DNA of 64,000 nucleotides. It comes from Tildeniella torsiva UHER 1998/13D. Lineage in GTDB: Bacteria; Cyanobacteriota; Cyanobacteriia; Phormidesmidales; Phormidesmidaceae. Made by a program: the position numbers and the translations under genes. The stretch is taken from the NCBI GenBank assembly GCA_019358835.1, contig JAHHIH010000014.1:1-64000 (forward strand), read 5' to 3'. The notes under the pieces were generated by a model. It made no database searches, was not told the origin of the DNA, and saw only the letters and a program-made list of their open reading frames with translations. This document shows, in pieces, positions 1 to 8,528 of the stretch; positions within the stretch are counted from its first letter, which is position 1, and each line of letters opens with the position of its first letter.

Positions 1-190
1 GGGTCTTCTAGCGTTTCAAAGTGCGCTAGCAACGTCCCTGACTCAGACCCAGAGGTACTCATAGGATGTCCTGCCTCAACATCTATCCTGAAGTATCTCT
101 CATCTACGAGTATGCGTTTGCCCTGGGTGTGACCTGAACTCGCTTGACTATGGGCGCAGATCACCAATGGGGAACTGGCGATCGCCCCAT

Positions 191-1144
191 TCAGCCTCTA
201 GCCACAGCGGGTCTTGGGCTGTGGGCAACGCTGGGGCGCTGTTGGGAGCTAGCAAACAGGCGCTGCAGGGCCTGGGTGCGATCGCCCCTGGTTTCGCCCG
301 CTGCCACCGTCCACACCGTGTCGTAGAAGAAAAATGAGACCCCAGCAAAGCCCATGCCTCGGGCCGTCTGCACCTGCTGTTGAATCAGCGCCATGGGCAC
401 CGGTCGATCCTTCAATCCGCTGAGAATGCCAACACCGGTGGGAATATGGCGACGCGCCTGCTGCAGGGCGCGATCGCGCAGGGCGTTGCGAAAGCTGGCC
501 AGATTATCTCGGTACATCTGGACGACTAGCTCTTCGATGTAGCCTTTTTCTCGCCAGCGGGGCCAGTCTTGGAGGTGGTGGGTATAGGCGAAGGTGGCTG
601 AGTTGGGCGAAACCGACAGCACCGCGTTGGGTCGTTGCGCTTTCACCGTCCAAAATACTCGCTCGACAAAGGCGGTAATTTTGTCGGCTCGCCAGCGAGT
701 CCACTCGGCGTCGTAGGGGTTGGCGGGTGGGGCTTGGCCGCGGTGCTCTTGGCGGTACAGGTTGATGGTGTAGGGGTCATAGCCAAACGCCACCGGCAGG
801 CTGAAGTGATCGTCGAGCTGTAGCCCATCGACCTCGTAGTTGGCCATCAGCTCGGCCACCAGGTCGAGGATGAACTGCTGCACCTCCGGGTGAAATGGAT
901 TAAGCCACACCCGAGGGTGTCTGCCCTCCTGCTCTAGGCCCGCTGCGGGCAGGGCTCCCTGCTTCTGAGTCAGCCAGTCAGGATGGCGTTGGGCCAGGGG
1001 CGAGTTGGCCGGGGCCATGAAGCCAAACTCAAACCAAGGAATCACGCTGAGGCCACGTTCTCTAGCGGTTTGCACCACTTCGAGGCGCAACCGTTCCATG
1101 GCGTTTTCCAAATATGCTGGCGAAATTTTTGTACCGATTACCAA
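191..1144 (-). CDS. GHL10-like glycosyl hydrolase, 5'-truncated
   Basis: The protein resembles the C-terminal three quarters of the family 10-like glycosyl hydrolases (GHL10/DUF187) that are common as secreted proteins in cyanobacteria. Visible family blocks are RGLSVIPWFEFGFMAPANS near the N terminus, HPDWLTQKQG, WLNPFHPEVQQFILDLVAEL and VDGLQLDDHFSLP, the last carrying the acidic residues of the barrel. The reading frame opens at a TTG codon with an in-frame TGA about 36 bases upstream. The signal peptide and roughly the first 80-100 residues that relatives carry (the NFNTLYPTVWN-type strand) are absent, and the lipase gene ends only 85 bases upstream, so there is no room for them. It is probably a decaying gene, although the remaining frame is intact. 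Substrate unknown. Confidence 0.7.
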   Translation of the reverse strand: MVIGTKISPAYLENAMERLRLEVVQTARERGLSVIPWFEFGFMAPANSPLAQRHPDWLTQKQGALPAAGLEQEGRHPRVWLNPFHPEVQQFILDLVAELMANYEVDGLQLDDHFSLPVAFGYDPYTINLYRQEHRGQAPPANPYDAEWTRWRADKITAFVERVFWTVKAQRPNAVLSVSPNSATFAYTHHLQDWPRWREKGYIEELVVQMYRDNLASFRNALRDRALQQARRHIPTGVGILSGLKDRPVPMALIQQQVQTARGMGFAGVSFFFYDTVWTVAAGETRGDRTQALQRLFASSQQRPSVAHSPRPAVARG

Positions 1145-1229
1145 TTGCCAGCGTTTCGGCCCGATTTTCTGAGCCCGTCAGCCTGATATTTAACTGGTAC
1201 ACCGGCCTGAGCGAGGCTTGGGAAATTGC

Positions 1230-2417
1230 CTAGGTGATCCCTGCGATCGGAAACTCGCGCGGCTGGTTGCTCTCGGCCTCGGCATTCACCGCGCGGCGAT
1301 AGGTATCGACAATGTGGTTGGGCAAAATGTCGCCCGCCTGGCTTAAAAACGACCACTCTTCGCCCACATGCACAAACTCAGCCCGCAGCCGGGTGGGCGG
1401 CATGGTGGGGATAGGGTCAGCCAGGTTGGTAATGCGAAAGCTATTGGGCAAAATCTGGGCGTAGCTGCGGACAAATTCGCTATTGCCCACCCTGGGGCTG
1501 GCGTAGACATAGACCTGTAGATTGGGCCGCAGTGCGGGCACCGCCAGGGCCATATCCAGCGCCAGCACCGTGGCCAGGGCTGCCCCTAGGCTGTGGCCCG
1601 ACACGTAGCAGGGCTTATTGGGGTTGATCTGCTGCACCGCCTCCACCACCAGGGGGTTGATGATGCTGTTGGCAATGCGGCGAAAGCCGGTGTGAATGTT
1701 GCCCAGGCTCTCGCCTGTGGTGGGGTCGAGGTAGGGCTGCTGCACCGCGTAGATGTTGCCCACCCATTCGGCGGTGCGCTGGGTGCCGCGAAATACCAAA
1801 ATGCTGTCGTCGTCAGACTCCAGCAAAAAGCCGTAGAACACCTCAATGCGCCGCCCCACCTGCACCGCCGCCGTCACCCCGGTACGAATGGCGTCTTGGG
1901 TTTGGGAGAGGGTTTCTTCTAGGGCCGTGGGGTCATCAAGCAGAGTGGGGTCGTCGATGACGGCCTGGGGCACCTGAAGCTCGATGTTGTCGTTGACCTG
2001 GCGCTCTTGGCCGCGAAAGGTGGTCACCAGGCGGTACTTGTCGAGGCTAGGCTCGTAGTCGAGCAGCCGCTGCAGGTTGCCGTCGTAGCTGGGATCGTTG
2101 CGCCCGGTGATGTACTGCTGGGTGGCCAGACGGCTCAGCAAAATCAGCCGCTTCGAGATGGTGCGGTTGTAGGGCACTGGCGGCGGCGGAAAGGCGGCGG
2201 CGGCCTGAATCGCCTGAAACTCTTCCACCATGCGGGTGTCGCCCGTCACCGCTGCCTGAATGATGTCTTCGGGGTCGTAAAACTCGGCGGCGTAGGCGTC
2301 GATCACGGCCTGGCGCTCTTTGGCCCGCTCTCGCCGCGCGTACTCAGTGCCCAGGGTGGCGGCGGTGCCAGCGGCCACACCCCCCAGCAAAAATTGGCGA
2401 CGTTTGAATTGATCCAT
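1230..2417 (-). CDS. Class 3 lipase family protein with Tat-like signal
   Basis: An alpha/beta hydrolase of the lipase class 3 family (Lipase_3, fungal-lipase-like). The nucleophile elbow GHSLG lies near residue 274 in CYVSGHSLGAALA. Candidate acid and base follow as NLADPIPTMPP (about 330) and PNHIVDTY (about 368). The oxyanion-side motif ILVFRGTQ precedes the elbow. The N terminus, KRRQFLLGGVAAGTAATLG, looks like a twin-arginine or lipoprotein-type export signal (RRxFL followed by a small hydrophobic stretch), so the enzyme is probably periplasmic or secreted. The 395 residues fit cyanobacterial members. The natural lipid or ester substrate cannot be read from sequence. It lies upstream of the truncated hydrolase on the same strand. 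Confidence 0.85.
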   Translation of the reverse strand: MDQFKRRQFLLGGVAAGTAATLGTEYARRERAKERQAVIDAYAAEFYDPEDIIQAAVTGDTRMVEEFQAIQAAAAFPPPPVPYNRTISKRLILLSRLATQQYITGRNDPSYDGNLQRLLDYEPSLDKYRLVTTFRGQERQVNDNIELQVPQAVIDDPTLLDDPTALEETLSQTQDAIRTGVTAAVQVGRRIEVFYGFLLESDDDSILVFRGTQRTAEWVGNIYAVQQPYLDPTTGESLGNIHTGFRRIANSIINPLVVEAVQQINPNKPCYVSGHSLGAALATVLALDMALAVPALRPNLQVYVYASPRVGNSEFVRSYAQILPNSFRITNLADPIPTMPPTRLRAEFVHVGEEWSFLSQAGDILPNHIVDTYRRAVNAEAESNQPREFPIAGIT

Positions 2418-2459
2418 ACTCCAGACTCCGGGAAATTTTTTGGGGGGGATTTTGGGGGC

Positions 2460-3305
2460 TTATTGATCACTAGAAGACATGAGGTTGGGGAAGGCTCGCA
2501 TGAGGGCGGTGAAGTCGGGGCGCTTTTGGCTGGTGTAGAACTGGGTCGTAGACTGGCCCGCGACCCAGGTGGCCGTGGCAAAGGCGGCTGCCGGGGCAAA
2601 GGCCCCAGCATAGGGAATCACCACTCCCAGGCCCACCAGGGTGCACCAGGCTAAAAAACCTGCGATGACCGCCGCCATAAAGCCAAACAGGTTGCCCATC
2701 ACCGCCAGCACATCCTGTCCCTGGGGTTTGCCCCAGAAGGTGCGAATATCCCAAATCATTTTGAGAATCAGCAGCAGCACAATCAGGAATTTGATTTCGA
2801 GGATGCCGCCGCCGCGCAGGGGTACCAGGCCCACGATCGCCGCCCCCAGCGCGTAGTCAAAAATCAGTCGCCGCACCTCGCCCTCGCGACCGATCAGCGC
2901 CGCCATCCCCGTCAGGGCCGAGTTCACCAGGGGCGCTGAGGGGCCTGCGCGAAAGGGTTGCCGGGCCAGGGCGGTAGCCAATTCTGGGGAGAGCTGAAAG
3001 GTCTCTCGCAGCTGGGCGAGGAGTGCCACTTCTTGGGGGTCGATGCCTTTGGAGCGGGCGATCGCCACGGCCCCCCGATACACCTGCTGCTGCATCGCCG
3101 CTGTTTGAATCTGCGGTAGCCAGTGCTCCACCGGGGTAGGGTCGTGCAGTAAACCCTCCGGCGTCACCCCTAAGGGCAGCGGCGCAAAGGCATTCAGAGC
3201 CGCTAGAAACGCCTCAAATTCTCGCGGCGTGGGGTCGCCCGTGAGCTTGGCGACGGAGGCGAGGGTTTCGAGACAGGCGAGTTTTTCAGCGTCGGTGGGG
3301 GGCAT
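2460..3305 (-). CDS. Membrane protein with TerB-like N-terminal region and DUF697-like C terminus
   Basis: Unnamed protein. The first part (KLACLETLASVAKLTGDPTP and on) resembles the helical TerB-like fold used in stress-associated proteins. The second part holds two strongly hydrophobic hairpins (IKFLIVLLLILKMIWDI and MAAVIAGFLAWCTLVGLGVV) flanked by a GAAIVGLVPLRGGG segment, like the DUF697/YcjF-type membrane domain. I chose the ATG that begins MPPTDAEKL. The frame continues 28 codons further upstream, but that extension is translated low-complexity DNA (GGTGGGGAG repeats and an AT-rich tract). It ends 42 bases upstream of the lipase start, so co-transcription is likely. Function unknown. 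Confidence 0.7.
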   Translation of the reverse strand: MPPTDAEKLACLETLASVAKLTGDPTPREFEAFLAALNAFAPLPLGVTPEGLLHDPTPVEHWLPQIQTAAMQQQVYRGAVAIARSKGIDPQEVALLAQLRETFQLSPELATALARQPFRAGPSAPLVNSALTGMAALIGREGEVRRLIFDYALGAAIVGLVPLRGGGILEIKFLIVLLLILKMIWDIRTFWGKPQGQDVLAVMGNLFGFMAAVIAGFLAWCTLVGLGVVIPYAGAFAPAAAFATATWVAGQSTTQFYTSQKRPDFTALMRAFPNLMSSSDQ

Positions 3306-3415
3306 GGGGAGGTGGGGGAGGTGGGGAGGTGGGGAGGTGGGAAGTTTTGAGTTTTCAGTGTTTAGTTTTGAATTCAAGGCATAACTCAAAATTCAAAACT
3401 TAAAACTCAAAATTT
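3305..3415. repeat. Low-complexity GGTGGGGA tract plus AT-rich tail
   Basis: Between two minus-strand genes there is a run of near-identical GGTGGGGA units (about 3305-3345). A tract built from AGTTTTGA/ACTCAAAA words follows (about 3345-3415), partly self-complementary. Similar AT-rich words recur in other intergenic gaps of this window (about 25465-25545, 53138-53165, 54855-54880, 57448-57500), suggesting a dispersed intergenic repeat family rather than a coding extension. Confidence 0.6.
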
Positions 3416-5940
3416 TAAGACTGAGCAACTTGTTTTTGTAGGCGTCTAAACCGCCGTCTCGGCAACCGTTCCTGACCGCCAAAGACGTAGATCCATGCCA
3501 TCACCACGGCCCAGTGGATGAGGACGATGGGCCAGAGGGAGCCGCTGATCCAATACACTCCGGTGAGCACCAGGCCGAGCCAGCCTGCCAGGGTGAGGAA
3601 GCGGCGATCGCTCAACGTATTCCAGGCGGCTTTATAGCTAGTTTTGCCCAGCAGCAGGTGGTAGAGCAAAAAGAGAATCAGGCTGAGCATGGCCCACAAA
3701 ATCCACTGGCCGCCGGGGACGCCTTCTTTGGCGTGGGGCAGCAGCATAACGCGAAAGACGATTTCTTCGAGCAGGGCAGGGATGCAGAACACGCGCAGGG
3801 CGCTGAGTGCCATGGGCAGAGGGCTAGTGATGGCGTTCTGGCGTTTGAGAAAGCGGGTTTTGAGACCGTAGGGAATGGCGATCGCCCCGTATAGCCCCAG
3901 GGCCACCAGTCCCAGCAGTCCGTTGAACAGCCCCAGGGGCCTGGTGACGGCATCGGTAAAGCGCTGCACCGCCCGCCCCACCAGGGGAATGCCGCCCATG
4001 AGCGTGGTGGGTGGCACCGGCTCTACCCGGGGGTCGTCGCCGCCCACCATGTTGGTGCGCAAAAACCACAGCTGCGCCCCGTGGGCTAAAAATATTCGCG
4101 CCACCTCGTCGTGGGCCCAGCGGGGCATCATGCTCTGCCAGCTCAGGGCCCCCGCCACCAGGCCGCTGTTGCTGACAAACTCGCCCCGATCCGCCACCCC
4201 CGCCAGCGATTCCGCATTGTTTTGCCAGTCAGGGCGCACCACGCCGTAGGGCACCAGCATCTCCTCCAGGGCCACACCCAGAGATACGAACTGAAGGGCA
4301 CGCACCACCTCATGGCTGTCGGGGTTCTGCTGGAGCCACTGCACAATCTCGGGATTGTTTTCAATCCGCCTGCGGATCTGCTGAATGGCAATAAACAGCG
4401 CCTGGTTAGAGTCCTGCACGCAGGAGGTGCCCGGCGTCACCCCCGCCACCCCGGTCCCATCTCCCGTGCGGTAGCGGGCGGCAATCACCTGGGTCTGCTT
4501 CAGCAGCTCCTCAAACAGCGAAATGTGGGTGTTGCCAAACTGAAACGGCGTGATAAACGAGTCGAGCTTGACGACAATGTCAGAGATCGGGCGAATGCCC
4601 AGCCAGCCCCGCTGCATATCGCCCGCGTAGGCCGCCCAGTCGTGGGTACCGGAGAGCACTGCCGGGGAGCTGTGGGCGTAGATTTGCTGATACTGAATGT
4701 CGAACTGAAGCTCGTTGGCGATGGGTTCGCGCACCACCCGGGCCAGGCCAAAGGCAAAGTGCCCCGTCACCGTTCCCAGGGGAATGAACTCGCTGTTTTC
4801 ACCGCCGATGCCGCCAAACAGGTGAATCACCAGGGCGTAGTCGCCCTCTTGCCACTGGGCGCGGGCCTCGTCAGGGCTGCCGCCGTCGGGGCTGAGCAGC
4901 ACCCGCTGGATGCTGCCCTTGCGGTGGGGGGTGTCGCGCCAGTTTTGGCGATCGATGTACTTGTAGCCCGCTGTGCGCCCCAGCACCACCTGGTCGGGCT
5001 GAAGCTGCAAGAGCGATCGCGGCTTCAGCGCCTGCACCGTAAACAGGCCATTGGCATCCCTGGCTCCATAGATGTACCAGCCTGCTCGCCCCGCCGGGGA
5101 ATTCTCCAAATCCCGCAGGTTTGAGAAAAACCGCTCCCCATTCACCATCGGCTGCTGGGGAATGCGCACGGTGCCGATAGGGCCAGTAAAATCCTGGGCC
5201 GCTGCATCATAGAACTGCACTTGAAAGAATTCCGTCGGGCAGGGGGCTGGGCCGGGGCACTCAGTGGGCCGCGGCGCGTTGACGCTGGGGTCGGGGCCGA
5301 GAATTTTCACCAGACCGTATTCGCGCCCGGTAATTTGAATCGGTTCCAGTCTGGTCTGCACCACGGGTTGCCCGTTCTGCGTGGTCAGCTCCGCCTCCAT
5401 TAGCCGCACCGAGACATCATCCCTGGGGCGCGCCCCGGCCAGCGATTGCAGCGGGCCAACCTGCTGGCGACCGTTGAGCCGCGTCGGCACCACATTGCCG
5501 TTGGCTGCAAACCGCTCAGCCTGGGGGCTAAAGGCAATGTCGGTGGTGACGGTGTCAACATAGGCCTGGGCCAGATTGGTGGGCTGCCAGGTGAGCTTGA
5601 TGGTCTGCCCGACTAAGCTAGGGTCGCCGTGCCACACCTCAAACCAGACCCAGTCGCTGGGGTCGGCGGCGTAGTCTGCCTCGCTGGGCAAGATCAGCCG
5701 CCCCATCCAGTCACCGTTGGGGCGCAGGTTGGGCGAGGTGGGCAAGGGGGCGATGGGGAAAGTCTCGACCTGGTTGAAGGGCTGCGCCTGGGCCAGCTCG
5801 TAGTTGGAGACGGCAGGGGTTTGGCCGTGAGCCAGGGTGCCCACCATGACCAAAACCACGGTTGCTAAGGCCAGGGCCATGCTCCGCCAGATGCGCCTGG
5901 GGCGATTTTGTAAGCAGCGGCGGCGATCGGCCAACACCAT
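3415..5940 (-). CDS. CPBP-family intramembrane protease with large N-terminal domain
   Basis: A long exported or membrane protein. After a signal segment (MALALATVVLVMVGTLAHG) comes a roughly 550-residue extracytoplasmic region of no family I recognise, including a DWVWFEVWHGDP strand-rich part. The C-terminal 200 residues hold several membrane helices and the CPBP/CAAX-protease signature: EEIVFRVMLLPH (EExxxR motif), then YHLLLGKTSYKAAW and IVLIHWAVV supplying the later histidines. Such glutamic proteases process membrane or prenylated substrates and some act in stress or bacteriocin immunity; the target here is unknown. Start uncertain: ATGs at 6027, 5940 and 5880 are all in frame. I took 5940 because it keeps the basic n-region before the hydrophobic core. 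Confidence 0.75.
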   Translation of the reverse strand: MVLADRRRCLQNRPRRIWRSMALALATVVLVMVGTLAHGQTPAVSNYELAQAQPFNQVETFPIAPLPTSPNLRPNGDWMGRLILPSEADYAADPSDWVWFEVWHGDPSLVGQTIKLTWQPTNLAQAYVDTVTTDIAFSPQAERFAANGNVVPTRLNGRQQVGPLQSLAGARPRDDVSVRLMEAELTTQNGQPVVQTRLEPIQITGREYGLVKILGPDPSVNAPRPTECPGPAPCPTEFFQVQFYDAAAQDFTGPIGTVRIPQQPMVNGERFFSNLRDLENSPAGRAGWYIYGARDANGLFTVQALKPRSLLQLQPDQVVLGRTAGYKYIDRQNWRDTPHRKGSIQRVLLSPDGGSPDEARAQWQEGDYALVIHLFGGIGGENSEFIPLGTVTGHFAFGLARVVREPIANELQFDIQYQQIYAHSSPAVLSGTHDWAAYAGDMQRGWLGIRPISDIVVKLDSFITPFQFGNTHISLFEELLKQTQVIAARYRTGDGTGVAGVTPGTSCVQDSNQALFIAIQQIRRRIENNPEIVQWLQQNPDSHEVVRALQFVSLGVALEEMLVPYGVVRPDWQNNAESLAGVADRGEFVSNSGLVAGALSWQSMMPRWAHDEVARIFLAHGAQLWFLRTNMVGGDDPRVEPVPPTTLMGGIPLVGRAVQRFTDAVTRPLGLFNGLLGLVALGLYGAIAIPYGLKTRFLKRQNAITSPLPMALSALRVFCIPALLEEIVFRVMLLPHAKEGVPGGQWILWAMLSLILFLLYHLLLGKTSYKAAWNTLSDRRFLTLAGWLGLVLTGVYWISGSLWPIVLIHWAVVMAWIYVFGGQERLPRRRFRRLQKQVAQS

Positions 5941-6369
5941 CCTCCGACCCTCAATAGAAAGCAATAAAAGCAAGGTTTGAAAGCAAGCCCAGTCCAATTC
6001 CAGAAGTGGAGTTCTGTCGGGGTGCAACTACAGATTCCGATCTGCATTTGGCATAGAACAATGCGCTTGTTTTGAGTACTGTACAGTGAACCTGTAAGGA
6101 ATTTGTAGGCAATCAGCCGCTTCGGAGTCTTATAAAGAGATGTTGTCTAATTTACCCTGCTGAATCTGCCATTGGCGTTGATTGAGGCTGAAAATGAAAA
6201 GAATAACGAAAATTTAGCATTACAGGTTGGGGCATAGGGTAATGCGAGCCCTATGGTCGTTCTTATGAAAAGCAAAGCAGCGTCAACTCAGTAACGTAAG
6301 CCTGTTTTGGCATGAGGATTTTACTCCCTATGGGCCTCTAGTTTAGCCATTGCCTCCCTGCTCACTATC
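5941..6369. other. Intergenic region, divergent leader
   Basis: No credible gene. The stretch is more AT-rich than its neighbours and probably carries the promoter for the minus-strand CPBP gene. A perfect 10-base palindrome, ACTGTACAGT, lies at 6078-6087, about 140 bases upstream of that gene, and could be an operator. It does not match the cyanobacterial LexA box well enough to assign. Confidence 0.4.
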
Positions 6370-6639
6370 GTGGGTAATGGGGCAATACGGCCTCAGCCGG
6401 TGCAGAGTGCCGAAACCATTCGCTTGGCGGTGGGTGGCCTGCTAGTGCTTCCGGTTTCGGTAGATGCCTTAAAGACCTTCGCCGAGCCGGGCGAGATCAC
6501 CGGCGACCTCAAACTGGTCATGCGCTTTCTAGATGCTGAGACTTTGGCCCTTGTTCGTGGCGGCTTGAACCAGCCGCTTCCGCTAAATGCCAGTACCGGG
6601 TCGCACCTGGCCTATTCGCCCCTGGGGCAAGACATTTAG
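6370..6639 (+). pseudogene. Remnant of DUF1400-type alpha/beta hydrolase
   Basis: An 89-codon frame resembles only the N-terminal DUF1400 module that precedes many cyanobacterial alpha/beta hydrolases: SAETIRLAVGGLLVLPVSVDA, then LKTFAEPGEITGDLKLVMRF, and SHLAYSPLGQDI at the end. The frame stops right after the YSPLG motif, where the hydrolase domain should begin, and no GxSxG follows in any frame. The TTAGxCATT-like bases before it do not form a clear ribosome site. I read it as the surviving 5' end of a deleted gene. Confidence 0.6.
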
Positions 6640-6698
6640 ACATTATCCAGTCGCTCTCCCCAGCCCAGATCGAAACGGCCTATGGGTGTAGGTCGCCC

Positions 6699-6896
6699 AT
6701 GCCGGTGGTGCCGCCCTCGGTAGCGGCGGTGCCGCCGCCCCGCAATGAGAGTGTGCTATCTGAGATCGAATGCACCCGAGTGCTCAGGGTAGCCTTGCGC
6801 AAAGATGCACCGCCCTTTGGCTACATCAACCAAGACAGTGCCTGGGCGAGATACTGCGGAAACTTTGCGATCGCCCTCCAGCGTTCACCTGGCTGA
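6699..6896 (+). pseudogene. Remnant of family 3 extracellular solute-binding protein
   Basis: The frame carries VLRVALRKDAPPFGYIN followed by WARYCGNFAIALQ. This is the first beta strand and hinge of amino-acid-type periplasmic binding proteins (SBP family 3), where the pattern is L-x-V-A-hxxDAPPFGF...GYCxDFA. Everything after this point, at least 180 residues in functional members, is missing; the frame ends at SPG and the next 100 bases are non-coding. It is a truncated remnant and probably not functional. Confidence 0.55.
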
Positions 6897-6995
6897 TGCG
6901 CTCAACTTAACCCACAAGCCTTCAGCAGGTTAAGGCCATTCAGCCCTCAGCTTGATCGCTATTTACCTCAGATATCCTCAAATGATTTAACAACG

Positions 6996-7469
6996 TCAGG
7001 TTTTTTGTTTGCGTTCTGCTCTAGCTGCCTTGAGTTCGCTGCTCTTTAATTCGGCGGCTTGATAAGCATTCACGTAGTCTTTTCCCCCTAGCATCACATC
7101 ACCGTAATACTCGTAGGGCGGAGCACCGTAAATCGGCAGCGGAGGATCGTCTGGGTAGTCTTCCTGGGCCTCGTTAATAGAGGCTTTTAATGCCTTGATG
7201 CTGAGGCTTTGGGCGGGAAAGTAGTAGATTTCTTGCCGGGCCTTATTTATATGCGGTAGCGTCGGGTCGATAATATCTTCACCCAGTTCAATCCAGGCGT
7301 GTTCGATAGGTTCATACTGCCCGTTATTCAAAACCACAAACCCTTGGACGTAGGTCGCCCCAGTCAGGGTCAGCACAGCTCGATGGGTGTTGTCAAAGGG
7401 AGCGCCTGCTTTGCTTTTGATTTGTTCAAAAATTTCGAGGGAAAGGGGTTCATTCAGGGTTGGAGGCAT
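6996..7469 (-). CDS. Hypothetical protein with HAW/DPT motif
   Basis: A 157-residue soluble protein of unknown function. The central part, VQGFVVLNN then PIEHAWIELGEDIIDPTL, recalls a loose group of transglutaminase-like phage and bacterial hypotheticals that share a (V)EGW...HAW...DPT pattern; the usual upstream catalytic cysteine is not evident here. The C terminus is charged (ELKSSELKAARAERKQKT). The start is an ATG with no strong ribosome site. It sits alone between gene remnants. The frame is intact and its composition is consistent with a real gene. Confidence 0.6.
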   Translation of the reverse strand: MPPTLNEPLSLEIFEQIKSKAGAPFDNTHRAVLTLTGATYVQGFVVLNNGQYEPIEHAWIELGEDIIDPTLPHINKARQEIYYFPAQSLSIKALKASINEAQEDYPDDPPLPIYGAPPYEYYGDVMLGGKDYVNAYQAAELKSSELKAARAERKQKT

Positions 7470-7826
7470 TGGGCACGAATTTTAGAGTCGCTACTGCCGA
7501 TCGTAAGCATCTGCACTGCGTATGTCTATTGCCGCTAGGCCGATGTCCAGGTCGTTTAGGGAGTGCTAGCGCCAAAAGGCTTAGCCGTAGCGGGTTGGGG
7601 GTGCGATCGCACTTGGGATGCTAGGTAAGCCTGCTCAAGCAATGCAGCCTTGGTTTTGTCGCTGGCTCGGTGTAGACAGAACCTCTATGGGCAACCAACG
7701 CAGGGGACGCTATTTTACGCCTCTAACCCGGCACAAGGGGTTCCCAAGCTGCGCTAGGCCGTTCTAGTGGTGCTGCGCATATGTTCTTGGGCCTGCTTGC
7801 CGGTTACCCAGCTAAACTTACCTTCC
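7470..7826. other. Gene-free spacer in degenerate region
   Basis: No frame with recognisable protein similarity, no tRNA and no clear hairpin terminator. One HIP1-like GCGATCGC lies near 7604. The stretch is probably decayed sequence between the remnants on both sides. Confidence 0.4.
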
Positions 7827-8135
7827 CTAGGAATGATCCGTTAACCGAGCACGTAAATACCCAATCTCCTTGAGGATAGAAGAACGGTTGTGGGCCAGTT
7901 TCATCCACCGGGGCAGCCGAACGGCTATGCCATGATGATTGCCTTTACGCCCCTGCTGTTCCCGAATGATAGCCTGCACGTAAGCCTCTAGAAACTCCAA
8001 GTGAGGTCCGTTATAGGCCCATAAGATATGGCCACAGCAGGGCACCTGTAGCCAAAGCGGCAAGCCAAAAACCGGATCCACCGCGCCTCCATGCTTTCGA
8101 TGCGCGGCCCACCAGCCGTCAGTCCACCAGGGCAT
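7827..8135 (-). CDS. Small hypothetical protein, possibly a fragment
   Basis: A 102-residue frame rich in Trp, His and Arg. It contains LQVPCCGHILWAYNGPHLEFL and LPRWMKLAHNRSSILKEIGYLR. The PCCGxxLWAYNxxHLxxLExxV pattern resembles a family of short proteins with a zinc-ribbon-like knuckle (CPCCG) that I have seen only as hypothetical. An in-frame TAA lies just upstream of the ATG, so it cannot be longer at the 5' end, and the N terminus may have been lost. The region is full of gene fragments, so expression is doubtful. Confidence 0.4.
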   Translation of the reverse strand: MPWWTDGWWAAHRKHGGAVDPVFGLPLWLQVPCCGHILWAYNGPHLEFLEAYVQAIIREQQGRKGNHHGIAVRLPRWMKLAHNRSSILKEIGYLRARLTDHS

Positions 8136-8168
8136 CGATTTTTACTTGGCGCTTCGAGATGCCGTTAA

Positions 8169-8528
8169 TTGAGGACAGCCTCGCTCAACCACACTGTGAG
8201 GCTGCCGCGCTGCTTCAGACCAGCGTTATACTCAGACCAGTTACGGACTTTTGGGTGGTACTTAAACCTTAATGCCATCACCCCGTCCGTAACGCCCCAT
8301 TTATGCAACAACGCCGTGCGGTTGATTCAGTTTCTTTCTGAACAGCAAGAGACCGAAATCAACCTGCCAACCCAGTTGGGAGAGCGCATCATTCGCCTGC
8401 TGCACTACCTGCGCGAACATCGCTGCCTGGTGGTGCTCGACAACCTGGAGTCGATCTTGCCGGCAAAACAGCGGGCCATTACCGAGACGGCTACGAAGGC
8501 TATGGGATTTCCGGTGAGGGCACAATAA
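8169..8528 (+). pseudogene. NB-ARC ATPase remnant with frameshift
   Basis: The frame contains LLHYLREHRCLVVLDNLESIL, the Walker B region of NB-ARC/AP-ATPase signalling proteins (typically fused to WD40 or TPR repeats in cyanobacteria). Immediately after, the expected continuation GHYRDGYEGYG is present but in the +1 frame (about 8475-8510), so a one-base slip near 8465-8475 separates the two halves. The P-loop, the sensor regions and any repeat domain are missing. It is a broken fragment, overlapped at its 3' end by the XRE gene on the other strand. Confidence 0.65.

Noticed and set aside
1-190. Gene at the left edge
   Set aside because: No frame with similarity and no RNA structure in the first 190 bases.
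2007-2654. 215-codon plus-strand frame
   Set aside because: Antisense to the lipase and the TerB-like gene; no ribosome site or homology.
3305-3345. CRISPR-like repeats (GGTGGGGA)
   Set aside because: Units are contiguous with no spacers; it is a simple low-complexity tract.
4111-5124. 337-codon plus-strand frame
   Set aside because: It is antisense to the CPBP protease gene, has no family similarity, and is explained by GC-rich codon usage.
6060-6110. LexA/SOS box at AGTACTGTACAGT
   Set aside because: The palindrome is real but the spacing does not fit the cyanobacterial LexA consensus.
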